A stretch of DNA of 64,000 nucleotides from Liolophura sinensis (Eukaryota; Mollusca; Polyplacophora; Chitonida; Chitonidae): positions 14,937,338-15,001,337 of the forward strand of contig NC_088302.1 in NCBI RefSeq assembly GCF_032854445.1. Direction: 5' to 3'. Below, one piece after another: positions 45,301 through 60,300 of the stretch; the first letter of the stretch is position 1; each line of letters opens with the position of its first letter. The notes under the pieces were generated by a model that was not told the DNA's origin, made no database searches, and was given only the letters and a program-made list of their open reading frames with translations. Position numbers and translations under genes: made by a program.

Positions 45301-48300
45301 ATTGTGGGGGGGAAAAGCTGGAGAAGAAAACGCGAGACATCTTTCTTGAGGGCTCAATGGGCGATGTTCGGGAGAAATTCCAGGTTTTGATGAATATGTA
45401 ATGGATGTGTGAATTGAAAAATGTTGCATATGGTAAAGGGCCTAAAGTTTCGCATGTGAGTTAGTGTCGCTTAGTTTCGCGCGATCTGAGTTGATGGCAA
45501 GATGACAGAAGAGAGTGATAAACCCCAACTCCCCCCCGCCCCACCCCCACATGCTACATGCAAGGTTTCCAAAAACTAGTATGATATACTTTTACCCCTT
45601 TTCGATATCACTGTGTGCGAGACTGGGATATCAGGAGACAAGATCTGTTTGAGATATTATCATTTTAGGAGTTTGCACAACACCGTCATTGGGTTTATAA
45701 ACAAAGTGTTTTATGATTTCCTGTATACGGTTTTGCCCAGACGTGGTTTACAAGTCTCCAGCGAAAGGTAAGATTATTGTTTTGCCTTTCGGGCAGCAAA
45801 AATTACGTGATTGATGGGTAGACACATGAAAATTTCGAGTCTTATGATTGTAAGGTAAAACTGATCTGTATGACTGAAGTTTCACCTGAGGGGACTCAGG
45901 TGAAATATGAGTAAATTAAGTATTCATGTTCACGAAATATGGGCGGAAGTTGGCAGTCTTTCAAATTATGCCAGAATGCACAAGAAATGTTCAGCTGTGC
46001 ACATCAGGGCAAACGCATGTGTGTATGTGTCGCTCTGATCGCAACTAACCTTGACATCGTCATCCAGTCTGCTGGTAGGCCTAGTTTGCAAGGATGGATG
46101 TGCGATATGCTAAATTCTGCTACAGCTTTGTATACTGAGACCCCTGCTCTTTAAAAATGGATATTTGACATGACACTCCACTGGGTATTCATCCTTATTC
46201 TCCAATGAGTTTTCTCCCAAATTCCCAGTTATCACAAAATAACGATAATAAAACAACAAACCTGTTGCGAAGTGCATGTACTAAAATTATTATGATTAAA
46301 ACTGAGGAAAACATGAACTGTTGGTTGTAGGAGAATACACTAACTGCTCAGTGAAGTATAAGTTTGTTTATGCCATGACTGCCGCCGATGCTCTCCTGCT
46401 GCACTCAGTCAGTAACAACAACAACCAGCACAGTGAATCCTGGGGTACATTTTCCCTGTCCCCAGGGCGAAACTTCAGGCCATTTACCATAACCATGGTT
46501 TTTACATCACATACTGACAAAAGGTTTTATGGTTTTGTAACAAATTATTTAATAAATTAATATATAAATATTACAATTTTCCCATTTGCATTGTTTCTGC
46601 TTTATTCTCCATTATTACTCTGCAAAGTATGTTTTTTTTTTTTTGATTCTCGTTCAACCACTTTAATAAGTGTTCACAGTGGAGTTGTCAATTTTGGTAC
46701 CTACACCTTTATAAAGGCTGACTTTGTGTAACTAGTTTTATTTTCAACAGGACCTGATGTTGTATTGCGCCTCTGATGTGGTCGCAACACATGCTGTCTT
46801 CCAAAAAGTCTGGCCTCAGTTTTTTGACAGGTAAATTAGTTTCTTTCAAAATTTCAATGGCAATTTCATACATGCTCATATTAAAAACATACATGTATTT
46901 ATAATGAAATGATGTGTTGTTAAACACCACTATTAAAAGTTTACCCATACCTTCCAGACAGCCTTTTATTTTCGGCTATTCTAAATAGATGTAAATTATT
47001 AGACTTTCAGACCCTTTAACCAGGCAAACATTGTATAGTGTACAGTTTAGTTTATATTAGCACAATTGTTGTTTGACTCAGAGGTGAAACATAACCCACA
47101 GGAGATGTAGATTCAAATGGGTTATTTCTCTTGCGCGAATACTCAGTCGGTTAGCGTGCTAGCGCAGCGTAATGACCAGCAGCCTCTCACCAATGCGGTC
47201 GCTGTGAGTTCAAGTCCAGCTCATGCTGGCTTCCTCTCCGGCCGTAAGTGGGAAGGTCTGCCAGCAACCTGCGGATGGTCGTGGATTTCCCCCGGGCTGT
47301 GCCCGGTTTCCTCCCACCATAATGCTGGTCGCCGTCGTATAAGTGAAATATTTTTGAGTACGGTGTAAAACCCCAATCAAATAAATAAATAAATCTTGCG
47401 CGAATAACATTAATAGTATGAAAACTACTGTTTATGCCTGAATTTTTTGAATGAATGATCAAAAGTTGTACCTATATGTTGTACATTTAATAAAAACAAA
47501 AGTTTTGACATATTTGACATGGCACTATGTGAAGCATCACTTTTATCCATCAAGAAAATCGTGAGATTTAAACACCCAGCCTGAAGAAAGCATTTCCTCT
47601 CATATGTCGAATTGGTTTAATCTTTCAGTTGATGTGGACGTGAATGCTTAGCTTTATTCTTGATGTGAATTCTGCATAATTAATTTTACATGTGGTATGG
47701 ATGTGAATCATTCAGTTACGCTTAAAGTAGAACCCCAGTGCTGGACCTTCCAAATTGCAGATATGTTCAAATATGTTCCTTGAGTCGATTGCGATCATTT
47801 AAAACGTTGAATACAGAAGCGAAACAATAGGATTTGGTGATGAGAAAATCTACCCCACTACAGTCGAGCACCTTTAACCTTGAGAGGTCAAGAGGTCACG
47901 GGGGTACATTCCCTGCAGGCGTGGGATGCTTTTCTGTGTGTACAACACAGACCACAGCAGACAGTTGCTGTACTTTTACAACTGATTTCAAGATTATTCC
48001 ATGCCCAAGTGTGACAATGCAGGGTACTGTAAAGTTACATACATTGCCTAAAAATGTCGGATTGAGAAAATATGAACCAGATCTCATCAAAAACCCTTTG
48101 ATTACGGAGGATTCAATCATAGCCGTATGAGGTTTGCTAATTCAGCCATGGCTACAAAAAAAAAAAAGGCCTACGGACAAGGCTTATATCACCCCACACC
48201 CCCCTCAGATGCCAAACGAAAAAGAAACTAAGTCCAGATTTTCACTCCCAGAATGCAGAAGTTGTGAAGTTACTTACTTGTTTGACACAGTAATAAGACT

Positions 48301-51300
48301 GTGACACAGACTGTAGGAAACTGCTAGCTTTTGCCTTACTACAGCCATGCAGCTACAGAGCAGCCCACCAGCTGTGTTCACACCATACCTGCAGGCCACT
48401 TTGCGCACGTGATACCCCACAGCATGCTGTACCTTGAAGCCTGTAGCTGGAGCTCAGACACAATTTTAAATGGCATTTTTCTTGTGTTAATAGTCAGTGT
48501 TTCCATTCAGTATAATTCAAGCTTTATTTATTTTTGCCGATGATAGTTTTTTAAAACATGAAAGATTAGCTCGGTTGTTACCTTTCACCGGTGTTGAGTG
48601 ACAGACTTCTCACTGCAACTCACAATCCGCTGGCCCGACTGCTTGGATACTCGTGTCACGGCCTGTAGGTCTATCACTCGACTTGGGAATAAAACATTAT
48701 AATTTGTGGACTGTGAAACTGTGCCAAATTCTCCATGGATATTACCATAATTCCATGGATGTCCAGTTCATGACAGACAAAACCAGACGGGAGCGTGTAA
48801 TCTACGAAAATCGGCCATAGTATTGCAGAGTCGCTATCCTGTACATGCTTTTCCAGGATCTAATACAACTCGGGTATCTTTAAAACTATTTGTTTGTAAA
48901 ACTGTTTCACTGACATGTATGATTTTCAGAGTTCTCATAAAGAAGTGTACACGTAGGGGTAATTATAGATTTAGTCATATGATAGCTTCATGAAAAGCAC
49001 TCAGTGGGTAGGCCTATTGTATGGATTTGTCAATGTTCTGCAAGGCAGTTCTTCACTGCATAGTGTCACTCGACCATGACTCCCTGGCCGACAAGATAGA
49101 CAGATTGTCCAACTTTTCTTGTTTTATTTTTAAGAGGAACTAGTTTAAATAATATTCGTTTAAGTGCAGTTTACATACTATCGTAGCAAAAATATCGTCC
49201 CTTCCCCTCACCATTGTATGAGTGAAATATTCTTGAGTATAAAGTAGACACCATGCAAATAGTAAATAAGTAGATAAATTCAAGCATATCATTGAAACAT
49301 GATTGAGTTCAGCATTTAATGACAATCAGATAAAATAAAATTAACTATGGTTGACTACATGTTTTTGTACACTGATCAGATTTCCCCATCCTGTCACATT
49401 TGCGGGGATGCTAGAGATGGGGACAGCTTACTTACCTGTGAACTCAAACTGGAACAAGTACATCCGTGAGTCAAATGATACCTACAGTGATCTGCAGAGA
49501 GAACTCAAGTTGTTGTTGATGCGGATTGCTGATGATGCTTGTGAGCTGCTCCATGGGGAAAGGTAAGTGTAGCAAATCTACGTGTAGTAGTGGGAACATC
49601 ATTCAAAAGTAAAATAATTATCTAACAAAGATTCTTTAGCTATAAACAGAAGAGATCGTTATCTTTGTCCATCACCATTTAAATTTTTGTTTTGTTTTGT
49701 TGCGTTCTTGTTTTCAAAGATCAAATGGAGATCTTTAATTATGCATGCATGTGTTTCAGATGATGTGCAGAAGATTTTGAGAATTCCACATTTCCTGATA
49801 ATAAAACATTAATAAACAAATAATCTATTAACAAAGTTATTCCTGTATGTCTTTCAAATTAAGACATGAATTCAAAGACTGCACAACTTGAACACTGCTG
49901 TTTACATTTTTTTTTTGGCCACTGTGCAGTACCAAATCGTTTTAAATTTTTGAAATACTCTTTGCCTCTTTCCACTGCAGATATAAAGATGACCCTTGGC
50001 TATGGGACCTGAACTGGACAGTAAAGGATCTCAAGCTGAGAAAGGAAACCTCAAAAACAAAAAGAATTCCAAAGAAAGATGCCCCTGTTGCTAAGACAGA
50101 AAATGTAATTTTCATTTTTTTTAAATATTCCAAAAGCTGGTGTTTAACATTTCTTTCTTTTTTGTGTTAAGAAAAACTGTGTTGCTGGTTTACGCATTCT
50201 TCAACCTTTTCCCATATTAGCAAAATGTTTGTTCAAGTATATTCTGAAGGCGTTGTTCTGTGTTGTGATAAAATTATACTTTTTGAGAAGCCCTGAAGTT
50301 GACGACCTCAGCCAATTTGTTTTTGTCTCCATTAAAAGGTGCATAATCAGTCATGCTAAAGATGCTCTTTTATATATGAAATACTCACAAAACGTTATCT
50401 TTGTCCTAGTTTGGAATGGGTATTTGTTGAGAGCATTTTTAGACGCTCCTTTTGCAAGTTGCAAAAGATAGCATGATAGCTAAAGGCTTGTAAGACCCAG
50501 TTAATTAATCTTTTTTTACATTGTTTATTTAGGCTGAAGAGGAAGAGGAGAGTGAGGAAGACAGAGTGAAGAAAGTTTTGGAGACTGAAAAGAGACTTCC
50601 TAAAATCTCGGCACACATGCCGGGGTATCCTGCGTATGTATTAAACATATTTTCCTGATAAATTATATTGCCGTCACTTTGTGACAATAGCTTTTGTTTT
50701 CTGTGGAACACATGCATTGCAAAATTTACTGACTGACCATAAAGTTGGAGTTTGGAAAGACATTGCAAACAATATTGCAGGAAACAGGTTTATTTGAGTT
50801 TTTTACTGCTATATCCTATTTCTTCTAATTTTTGGGACACGTGGTCATCTCTTTTTAGCCAATATATATGCAGGAGCCTCTCATCAATGCGGTCGCTGCG
50901 AGTTCAAGTCCAGCTCATGCTGGCTTCTTCTCTGGCCGTACGTGAGAAGGTCTGTCAGCAACCTGCGGATGGTTGTGGGTTTCCCCCGGGCTCTGCCTGG
51001 TTTCCACCCACCATAATGCTGGCTGCCGTCGTATTAGTTAAATATTCTTGAGTACGGTGTAAAACACCAATCAAATAAATAAAAAAATAAATTTTATGAC
51101 ATTTGTGCACTTGCAAGTTTGATGTAACAACATCAGATGCACACCTTAGGCCTTGTATTATTCGCGCGGTCGCCTTTCAATCCGTTAATTCCAGACTCGT
51201 ACCTGTACTATTTAAATTTTTAAAATAGTTCTAAAGTTATAATGCGTCTTGCTCTATCGATTTTTGGAACTGTATTACCGATTTTTAACATAACACGTAC

Positions 51301-54300
51301 ACAGACAAGGCTGATGTTTCGTGAAAGGTAAGTATTTGAGTTATTCTAAATTAACAGGAAAAATTGAAGTGGAATTTCCCTAATAGATTTTTATTACCTG
51401 TACAAAAATCTCCAGTTTTTATTTTTACTTTCTTTGGTGTATTTTTATAATTTATACATTGATAGGTAGAGGAATATTCTCAAAATAGGTAATACATTTT
51501 ATAACGTGCAAGATTTAGGGTACATGTGTGTATCCACTGACCAGTGGCTGACCACTGCCCCCCACTGGCCGACCATTGGCAGACCACTGGCCGACCATCA
51601 TCATATTCTCTGGCAACAATGGGCGTAGGATTGATGGTTAGGATCCGGCTGTATTGTATGTTTTTAACTGAGATATTTTAAGATACTTCGAAAATGTTAT
51701 CTTAATGAAAATTCCTGGTAAAAATAAGAATATGGTTGCAGCTCTTAAAGAGATACAGAAGCGTTTCTGATTGGCTGGTGTTAGAGATAAGCATGTTTAG
51801 GTTGTGCATAGCCTAAGCTGAATTTTAGACGTGGAAGATTAATTGAAGCATGACCAAAGATGCATAGTTTAACCCAGACAACCCTATCTCCACTGTCGGC
51901 TAATATCAGCGCCAATTCTGTCTCCCTTTAACATGGTAGATTACAACATCTGGAGCAGTTTAATGGCATATTGTATGCATGAAGTGCATTCAAGTTTTAC
52001 TCTTTGTATTTGTAACCACATTACAGAAATCAGTTTTAAAGCAGTCATTCACCTTCTCTTCCTAAATCCAGATTCGTCAATTCATTGTTTAATAAATCAC
52101 TCCTGTTTCCGTGGTTACAGCTGGTACCGTGACCTCTGTCCTCGCATGTCTACAAAGACTGAATCTGATTGGCACCCGGGGCCAGCTAACATCAGTACCC
52201 AGGTTAGAGTGACGCCCAAGCTGATGAGACTAACGTGGGACGGGTACCCTGTGCATCATGACACCGCCCATGGCTGGGGCTATCTGGTGCCCGGTAGAAA
52301 GGACAACCTGGCTCCGGTGATTAAGGGAGAGAACTCTGACCAGCCAATCTTCCCATCGCAGTGAGTCAAATAACCTGCCAGAGTATCTGGTCATATTTAA
52401 CAGTACTTCACATGTAGTGCGTGTCAGCCCCCGAAAAAGAAAACACAAAACGACACACTGTAATAAGCCATATCCATCCTAAAGCCAAGATATTTTATTA
52501 GCTCCCCTTACGAACTAAGGAAATATATTGTGAGGGAGGGATCAGATGCTGTCAGTGGCGGTGTCCGATTTGGCTGCAGTTTTTGGCCCATCATAATGTT
52601 GCAGTGTTCACCCATAGTACACAAATAGCCAATCATCTGTAGCAATGTGCATATCAAAAACCAAGGATTTCATTTATCTCATAGGTCTACATTTTGCGCA
52701 GCTATTCACAGGGTTGCAATTGCCTCCCATGATATATGGATTGCCATATGCAGTGCGCGATTTGCTCTGAACTCTGTTGTAAATTTGTGCACAAACTCCA
52801 CACAGCGTCTTTTTATCACCACAATGATCTGCAACTCCATATGGTCTGCTCACTGCTCTGCAATCCTTAAGCATACGATAGACAGTGATCGTTGTGACAG
52901 TATAATAAACTAGACTCTAGTTTAAACTAAACTAAACTAGAAAATTTAGGATGACAGTGCCACACTAATGAAATTCCAGCAATTCTACCAATATTTTGTC
53001 AAAGAATCTTGTGTAAATCTTATCTGAATATTGAGTTGTCCACTGAATGGCGCGCCCTCTGAGGAATCTTGCTTCCTCATCTGGCAACCCAGTCTCATTT
53101 GAATCTCGACCTATTTCCTTGATCTTGTCAAAGTATTGCAGTTACCCAGAATTAGTTGATTCTTTATGTTTAAATTCCAACTCTTGGAAAAAGAGACATT
53201 CAGACGGTGAACTGACAGAAATGTTTCCTTTGTGCAGTTCTGTGTACAAAATGATGAAAGAGCCAGTTCCTGACATCCTGACCAAGGAGATGAACGAGGA
53301 ACAGTTCTCCAAGTACTGGAACACCCATGGCTTTGAGAGCCTGGGAATGGAGGGCAATGAGTGCAGCAAGCACTGGGACAGGACTGGCAAGGGCAAAGTC
53401 TTCCATAAGGTAAAGTTGCTAAAATCTTAGTAATTTTTCTTAACATTTCAAATTGTTACGTATATGATATGATTCAGGCATTTTTTTCTGTTTCTGTGTT
53501 AACAAGCACAAGCAAGGATAAAATGGCATATTGCCTTTGAAACTCCGTAAAGAATATTTATTTATGTTTGTATTTATGTATTTCAAAAAGCAAAAACCTT
53601 AACATGCAGATGGTTTTTGATTGATTCATTCATTGCGACAGCTTTTATTGATATTTCTTTTTCTTCTCACAGAAAGGTGGGGAGCAGATGAACTCTCCTA
53701 TCATGGAGGTAGATATTAGAGGATGCTGGTTTTATAAAATCCCACACAAGGTAAGTGGCATTTTACATCTGAGACAATTGGAATTATTTCAAACCTTCTC
53801 CTGAAGTTGATAATAAAGAACAAGCATGTACAAAACAACTAACATATTTGTTATCTTCAATCCTTGGGCATCAGGTCAGTTATTTGGGGACTGTTTAGTT
53901 GCTAGAGACAAAGACTATGTAATTCCCATAGCTAGCATTTAAATGACATTGAAAGTTTGTTTGCAATGTAGCAACGTTCCACCTACTTGAAATCTAAAAC
54001 CCAAAGCTCCACTGTTTAAACCCTTAATTCATTGATACTGGAATTTCAGAAAAGAATTTTTGTGAATGTTTATGGTTACATTATTTGTTGTCTTTTCTTT
54101 GAAAGTTTACAATCCTTCAGTCTTCTTCTACATATGGCCTTGCCTTGTTAGATGTACTTCCCTTTCGTCTACATGTAGGATGGCGTGGGAAAGCGTGTAG
54201 GGAATCCCCTGGCTAAGGACTATCAGAACAAAGTAGAGGACGGCACCTTAAGGGCAGGCTCAGGGGCGAGTGCGGAAAGGGCGCTGGTGCTCAGTAAGAT

Positions 54301-57300
54301 GTGCTCCTACTGGAAGAACAACCAGGAGAGAATCGAGTAAGTGCATGCAGGAATCCATCCCGAAAAGTGCTTCATTTCTAAATTGGAGTGCTTACCTCGC
54401 CAACAAAAACTTGGCACAAATGCTCCAAACTGCACCACACTTTTGGTTGTAGAAAAAACGAGCCAAGCAGCTGGGTTTATTATATGACTATGTCCGTTTG
54501 CGTACTCAAGTGTTTGTTGAAGACCACTTGTCTCACAACTATATGGTATGTGGTATATTCATACGTGGGAAAACTTGTCGGTAATGTTGCCAAAGGTTGG
54601 TGGTTTTTCCCAACAACTCTGATTTCTTCCACCCTTAAAAACTGATCTCCGGTGTATTTGTGAAAAATTCTCGAGTTTGTTTTTTTTTAGGAATTCAGTT
54701 ACCGTGGTAATAAACAGAAAAGAAAGAAAAATAAGAAGCATTCTTATCAGTAGCTTAAAGGGATCTGTATTGTTCTCATATCATCTAATGAATAGACATC
54801 TGCTTGAAGTATTTGCACACAAATATATAGCATAGTATTTTAATAGGCATCTTTCTGTATAATGTGTACAATAATTAAGACTTGGTATTTGTTTGATCTC
54901 AAATATTTTTTTGTAGATCACAAATGGTTGTGTGGCTTCAGAAAAACCAACTTCCCAGGACTATTACAAGGTAATGTTTTTTTTGCTAGATTACTAGAAA
55001 ATATGTGCAGTGCATACAATTGAGGTTATGTATCATTTTCGTATGTTACCAGATCATGGAAATTGATCACTTAAGGTATAGAGTGCTGCAGCTGAACTGC
55101 CAAGAGCTGGATTTGAACCTGCGACCTTGCTGGTCAAGAGATATAAAAGAATGATATACTTGGACTTAAAAATGTAGTGTGTATGATGCTAACCAAAGCA
55201 TATTATACATGGCCTTGCCGATGCAAATATTACCACTATAAGTCATATAAGATTACACTTTTTTTAAGGTGCAGAAAACATAAGAATAATATAATATATG
55301 AAAGAGTTTGAAATATGCTCTTAAATTGTTTTAGCTTTTTGTCATTGCTGTTGAGGACTTGGTTAAAATAAACAGTCAGCACTGTTGTGGCCCTGATGCA
55401 GTCTTTTCTACCCCGCTGTCAGTTGCGGGCTGTGTGCAAACATACTTATTAAATAAAGATGATCTTTCAAACAACATTGAGTGTGTCACACAACCTTCCA
55501 GCTGACACATTTACCTACCTGAGTAATAGCATTTCATACTGCTTTATGTTTACAAATAAAAGAATTTGAGTTTGTTTACTTGTTTGATTTGTTTTTATGA
55601 TTTATATAGAAGCACACTATCGGAATTTCCTTCAGTGATGAAAGTGTTACTTTGCACAGTTTACAGATATCGCTTCTGCTTTTACATTTTTGATAGTTTA
55701 CACGCAAATTTCATGATGTGGAAAAAAGAAACATTTGTTTCATGATGTTCCAATCTGAATACACGTGCAGTGTACTTCTACATTCCTGTGTCTCACAACA
55801 ATAAGACGTGACGCCATACATACGCAGATGTGAAGTATCTCGGTCAGCTGTAATGGCCTAAGCTTGCCGTTTATTGGTCTAAAATGCACAACCTCTGCAG
55901 AGGGAGTGAAACAGAACTGTTTTTGCCTCATTTTCTTCATTTTTTGTGGTAGAATAGACTTTAACACCTTCGTCTTGGTGTTTGTTGTGTAACCCGATAC
56001 CGCTGAACCTTGAACCTTGAATCAAATCCCGAGAATGCATAGCGTTGCTAAACCCTTAAATGAGGACAACCTCTCTTCCACTGACAAGATGTGCATATCT
56101 GTATGTCACATAAAAAAAAGGTTTGTCGGTAACTGGTTTCTGCCACCCATTAAACTGGATTTTATGGATTTACGACTTCTTAGTTTATTGTCACAACGAT
56201 TCGATGCGGATACTAGCATCATTATCAACTGAATGACATCATAACGCAAAGTACTTAAATATAACAAGTAGAGCTGTAGGTGTCAACAGGTAAGAAAACA
56301 ATAGAGTTATGTAGAGAAAAAGTGTACAGAGGATGAAGGGATAAGGGGTATGTCCTACTGGCTATGGTTTGGTAAGGTGTGGTTGGTGGGGGGGGGGCGT
56401 ACTAGTTAGGCTCGGTGGGGTTCCTGGTCGAGTTCCTGGTCGGCTTATCAGTATCAGGAACTGACTATGATTGCAAAATTCTTTAGTATGGCAGTAAACA
56501 TCAGTCCCATAAATGTATGAATACTTACACATTAGTGATGTGATTGGTTTGTCCCATGCCTGGCAAAGGTTGGTGGTTTACACCTGGCACTCTGGTTTCC
56601 TCCAGCCATTAAACTGATGTGATTGGTTTGTCCCTTACCTGGCAAAGGTTGCTGGTCTACACCTGGAGCTCCGGTTCCCTCCAACCATTAAACTGATGTG
56701 ATTGGTTTGTCCCATACCTGGCAAAGGTTGGTGGTTTACACCTGGCGCTCAAGTTTTCTCCAAACATAAACCTGATGTGATTGGTTTGTCCGTTACCTGG
56801 CAAAGGTTGGCGGTTTACACATGGCGCTCCAGTTTCCTCCAGCCATTAAACTGATGTGATTGGTTTGTCCCATACCTGGCAAAGGTTGGTGGTTTACACC
56901 TGGCGCTCCAGTTTCCTCCACCTATTAAACTGATGTGGTTGGTTTGTTCCTTACCTGGCAAAGGTTGGTGGTTTACACATGGCGCTCCAGTTTCCTCCAG
57001 CCATTAAACTGATGTGATTGGTTTGTCCCTTACCTGGCAAAGGTTGGTGGTTTACACCTGGCGCTCTAGTTTCCGCCACCCATTAAACTGACCAACATCA
57101 TATACTTGCAAAAGTCTTAAGCCATATTACATTGAACAGGAATCAAGAAAATAAACAAAATAATATGCTGTGGTTTAGGAACCCCATTTATGATGATGAG
57201 TCAGGTCAGTACGGAGCGATTCTCCCAAGAGTCATTCCAGCGGGAACTGTGACTCGCAGAGCTGTAGAGCCAACGTGGTTAACAGCCAGCAATGCTTATG

Positions 57301-60300
57301 TGAGTAACACAAGTAGTGACTTATGAATGTGTGCAGTATTGATACTTTAAAACATGGTTTGATCTTTTCTTTAAATCAACACTTTTTGTCGCACATAGAT
57401 CGTGTGTTTAGGTAAGGTAGGAATCATCCTCCCCGACCCACCCACCTCCGACTTCTCAAAAGTTCGGACATCTATGAAAGTATGGGAGAGGGTGTGCCCT
57501 AATAGTTAGTGTCCATTTAAGAGAAAAGATTATGGTATGTGAAGAGAGTAATATTTGCTTTTGATCTTTTATTCCACTGAACTTGGGTAATTATTTACTG
57601 ACAAAGTTTCTGTTGTATAAGAATGCTGAGAATTGTGAGAAACATTTTTATGAGTTGGTTTTGAAAGTGTAGATTTTCCTGCAATTGCAGTAGTTTGTTT
57701 TTTTTTTTTTTGATTTAACATCGCTTCCAACATTAAATTGTTTAAATTATTATTCATTCAAGTTAGTAGGAGACCAGCTAAACAGTGGTAACTGAGAATC
57801 CCCCAATTGCCCATTTTCTCCCCCACAGACTGACAGAGTAGGCAGCGAACTGAAAGCCATGGTCCAGTCACCACCTGGGTATCATTTCGTTGGAGCTGAT
57901 GTTGACTCGCAGGAGCTGTGGATTGCTGCTGTCATTGGTGACTCGCACTTTGCTAAGATGCACGGTAAGGCAGCCCTGTATATATCTCGCCTTTAAAGGG
58001 TTACAGGATCAATGGTGCATGAGCGGTGCTATTCCCACATTTAGTTTCAAAAGAATATACTTTGAGTGTAAAACTTAACTTATGAGCTTGTTAAAAACCA
58101 TTTCTACTCCTGGTGTGTATATTTCTTTGTGGTTTTACATTAGCACACATACGAATATAAAGGCACTTGAATCTCGTCATGGTGTTTTTGTTTTATATGA
58201 ATAAGGCCTTATTATTGCAAGATGTTGTCTTTCTCTTACAGAATAAAAGCCAATAGACCTGCTGTAAATTAGCTCCCTCATTTCACGATAGCGACTATGA
58301 CGTAATACAAGATTAGATTTTGAAAAAATACCTGGATAAACATGTTTATCCAGGTCTTTCTTACTAAGTTTACAAAATTAAAATCTGTTTTAAAGCTGGG
58401 TTTTCAACTAGCTTAGGAAACTTGCCACAAGCAATTTTCTCAGAGGCCCCACCCCAACACAACTTGAACATGGGTCACACACCCTATTGAATATGTGTCA
58501 CATCTTTCTCAAGTTCAGCTTTTTGCTATATTCGTTTTCATGTCATCTCTTTATTTGAAGAACTGATTCACCTAAGAACCTCAGAAATGTGATGATCCTA
58601 TGCATTTCAATCATTATCAACAAGCCTGATGCCATTGTTTCTCTCTCTGATTTGTCAGGATGTACTGCCCTGGGCTGGATGACTCTTCAAGGCAAGAAGG
58701 CTGATAAGACAGATATGCACAGTAAGACAGCGGAAACAGTGGGCATTAGTCGTGACCATGCTAAGGTGAGGATGGTTCCACAAAGCTTTCTAAATGTTAC
58801 AAGCATGCTACAACAGCGATGATCAGGGGTTTTAACCCCTTGAATGCTGGTCATTCTCAGGATTTGACTCGTTATGAAACAAGGTTCGGTGGTATCGGAT
58901 TACACAACAAACACCAAGACGAAGGTGTTAAAGTCTATTCTACCCCCTGATATAAAGAAATGTGGCAAAGACTGCACATTTCATGCTGCCATTCTGTTTT
59001 ACTCCCTCCATATAGGTCATGCATTTAGACCAATCAACAGCAAGCTTAAGCCATAGCAGTTGACCTAGAGACATCAAAGCTCCGTATCCGTGACGTCATG
59101 TTTTATTGTTGCGTGACGTGGAAATGTAAAAGTTCACTGAACGTGTATTATGACGTCATACCGCTAAGCTCAGATTGGGACGTCTTGACAAATGTTTCTT
59201 TTTTAACATTATGGCATCTAGGTGTGAAATATAAAATATGTGAAAACAAAAGTGATAACTATAAACTGTGCAAAATAACACTTTTGTCACTGAAGTAAAT
59301 TCCGATAGTTCACCTTTATATAAATCAGGAAGCAAATCTAACAGGTAAACAGACTTGTTCGTTATTTGTAGACATAAACAAGCATGAAATGATATTACTC
59401 AGGGAGGTAAACATAACGGCCGGTGTGTTTTGTGACACAAGACACAATGTACACTGCCTTGCTACTAACAGTGGGGTTGAATGCAGGTCATATGGAAGGC
59501 GTTGTGACCAGATGGGGTGTCATGTCTGGTGTCTTCAGCATCATACTTTACTGGTGGCAGCACTGAGTTGGCATGGCCCTACCACAAAAAGACAGAGTAT
59601 ATGTACACACATCTAATGACTCCTTGTCATCATATGACTGAAAAATTAAGTACAACGTTAAACATAAACGTATGTATACATACATACCATGATGATGCAC
59701 ATGTAATGCTTACCTGCTGGTTGACAAGGTGCCTTTGTGCAAGCCGGCCCTAATCATGAAGGTTTCCCAAAGGAGTAGGAAAACATGCATACACATTTCA
59801 GAGGTGCATGTATACAACATGGTCTGAAGAACTCAGATAAAATCAATGTAGATGTTCTCCATACAGCTCTGCTTAGGACCAAAACATTCTTTTGTAAGAA
59901 GAGCAAATTGGCAATATCTCCAGCATCTTTTTGCTCCCAGCCCCTGATGTTTAAGGGAATGGCCTTTGCTAAAAGACAGGAATTAAAATTTGGCCGTGGG
60001 TTTCTCCTGAGCTCTGCCCAGTGTCCTCGCACCATAATACTGGCTGCAGTTGTAGAAGCAAAATATTCTTGAGTATGGCCTAAAATTCCAGTCAAATAAA
60101 TAAATACAAGTGCTGTATGTGTTTTTTCCTACAGGTATTTAACTATGGTCGTATTTATGGAGCAGGACAGAAGTTTGCGGAGAGGTTGCTGATGCAGTTC
60201 AACCATCGTCTAGGGAAGAAGGAAGCCTATGAGAAGGCCAGACACCTGTATGCTACCACCAAAGGGATCAGAGAGTAGGAGAATTCATTGAAAATTATAT

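Noticed and set aside
47834..48130. 98-codon plus-strand frame in POLG intron 5
   Set aside because: No similarity recognised; nested intronic gene not supported by any other signal.
56534..57090. CRISPR array
   Set aside because: Direct tandem units without spacers, in a eukaryotic intron.
60275..60284. In-frame TAG after POLG exon 17 as evidence for a pseudogene
   Set aside because: A donor GTAGGA precedes it and the later exons continue in phase with all catalytic residues intact.
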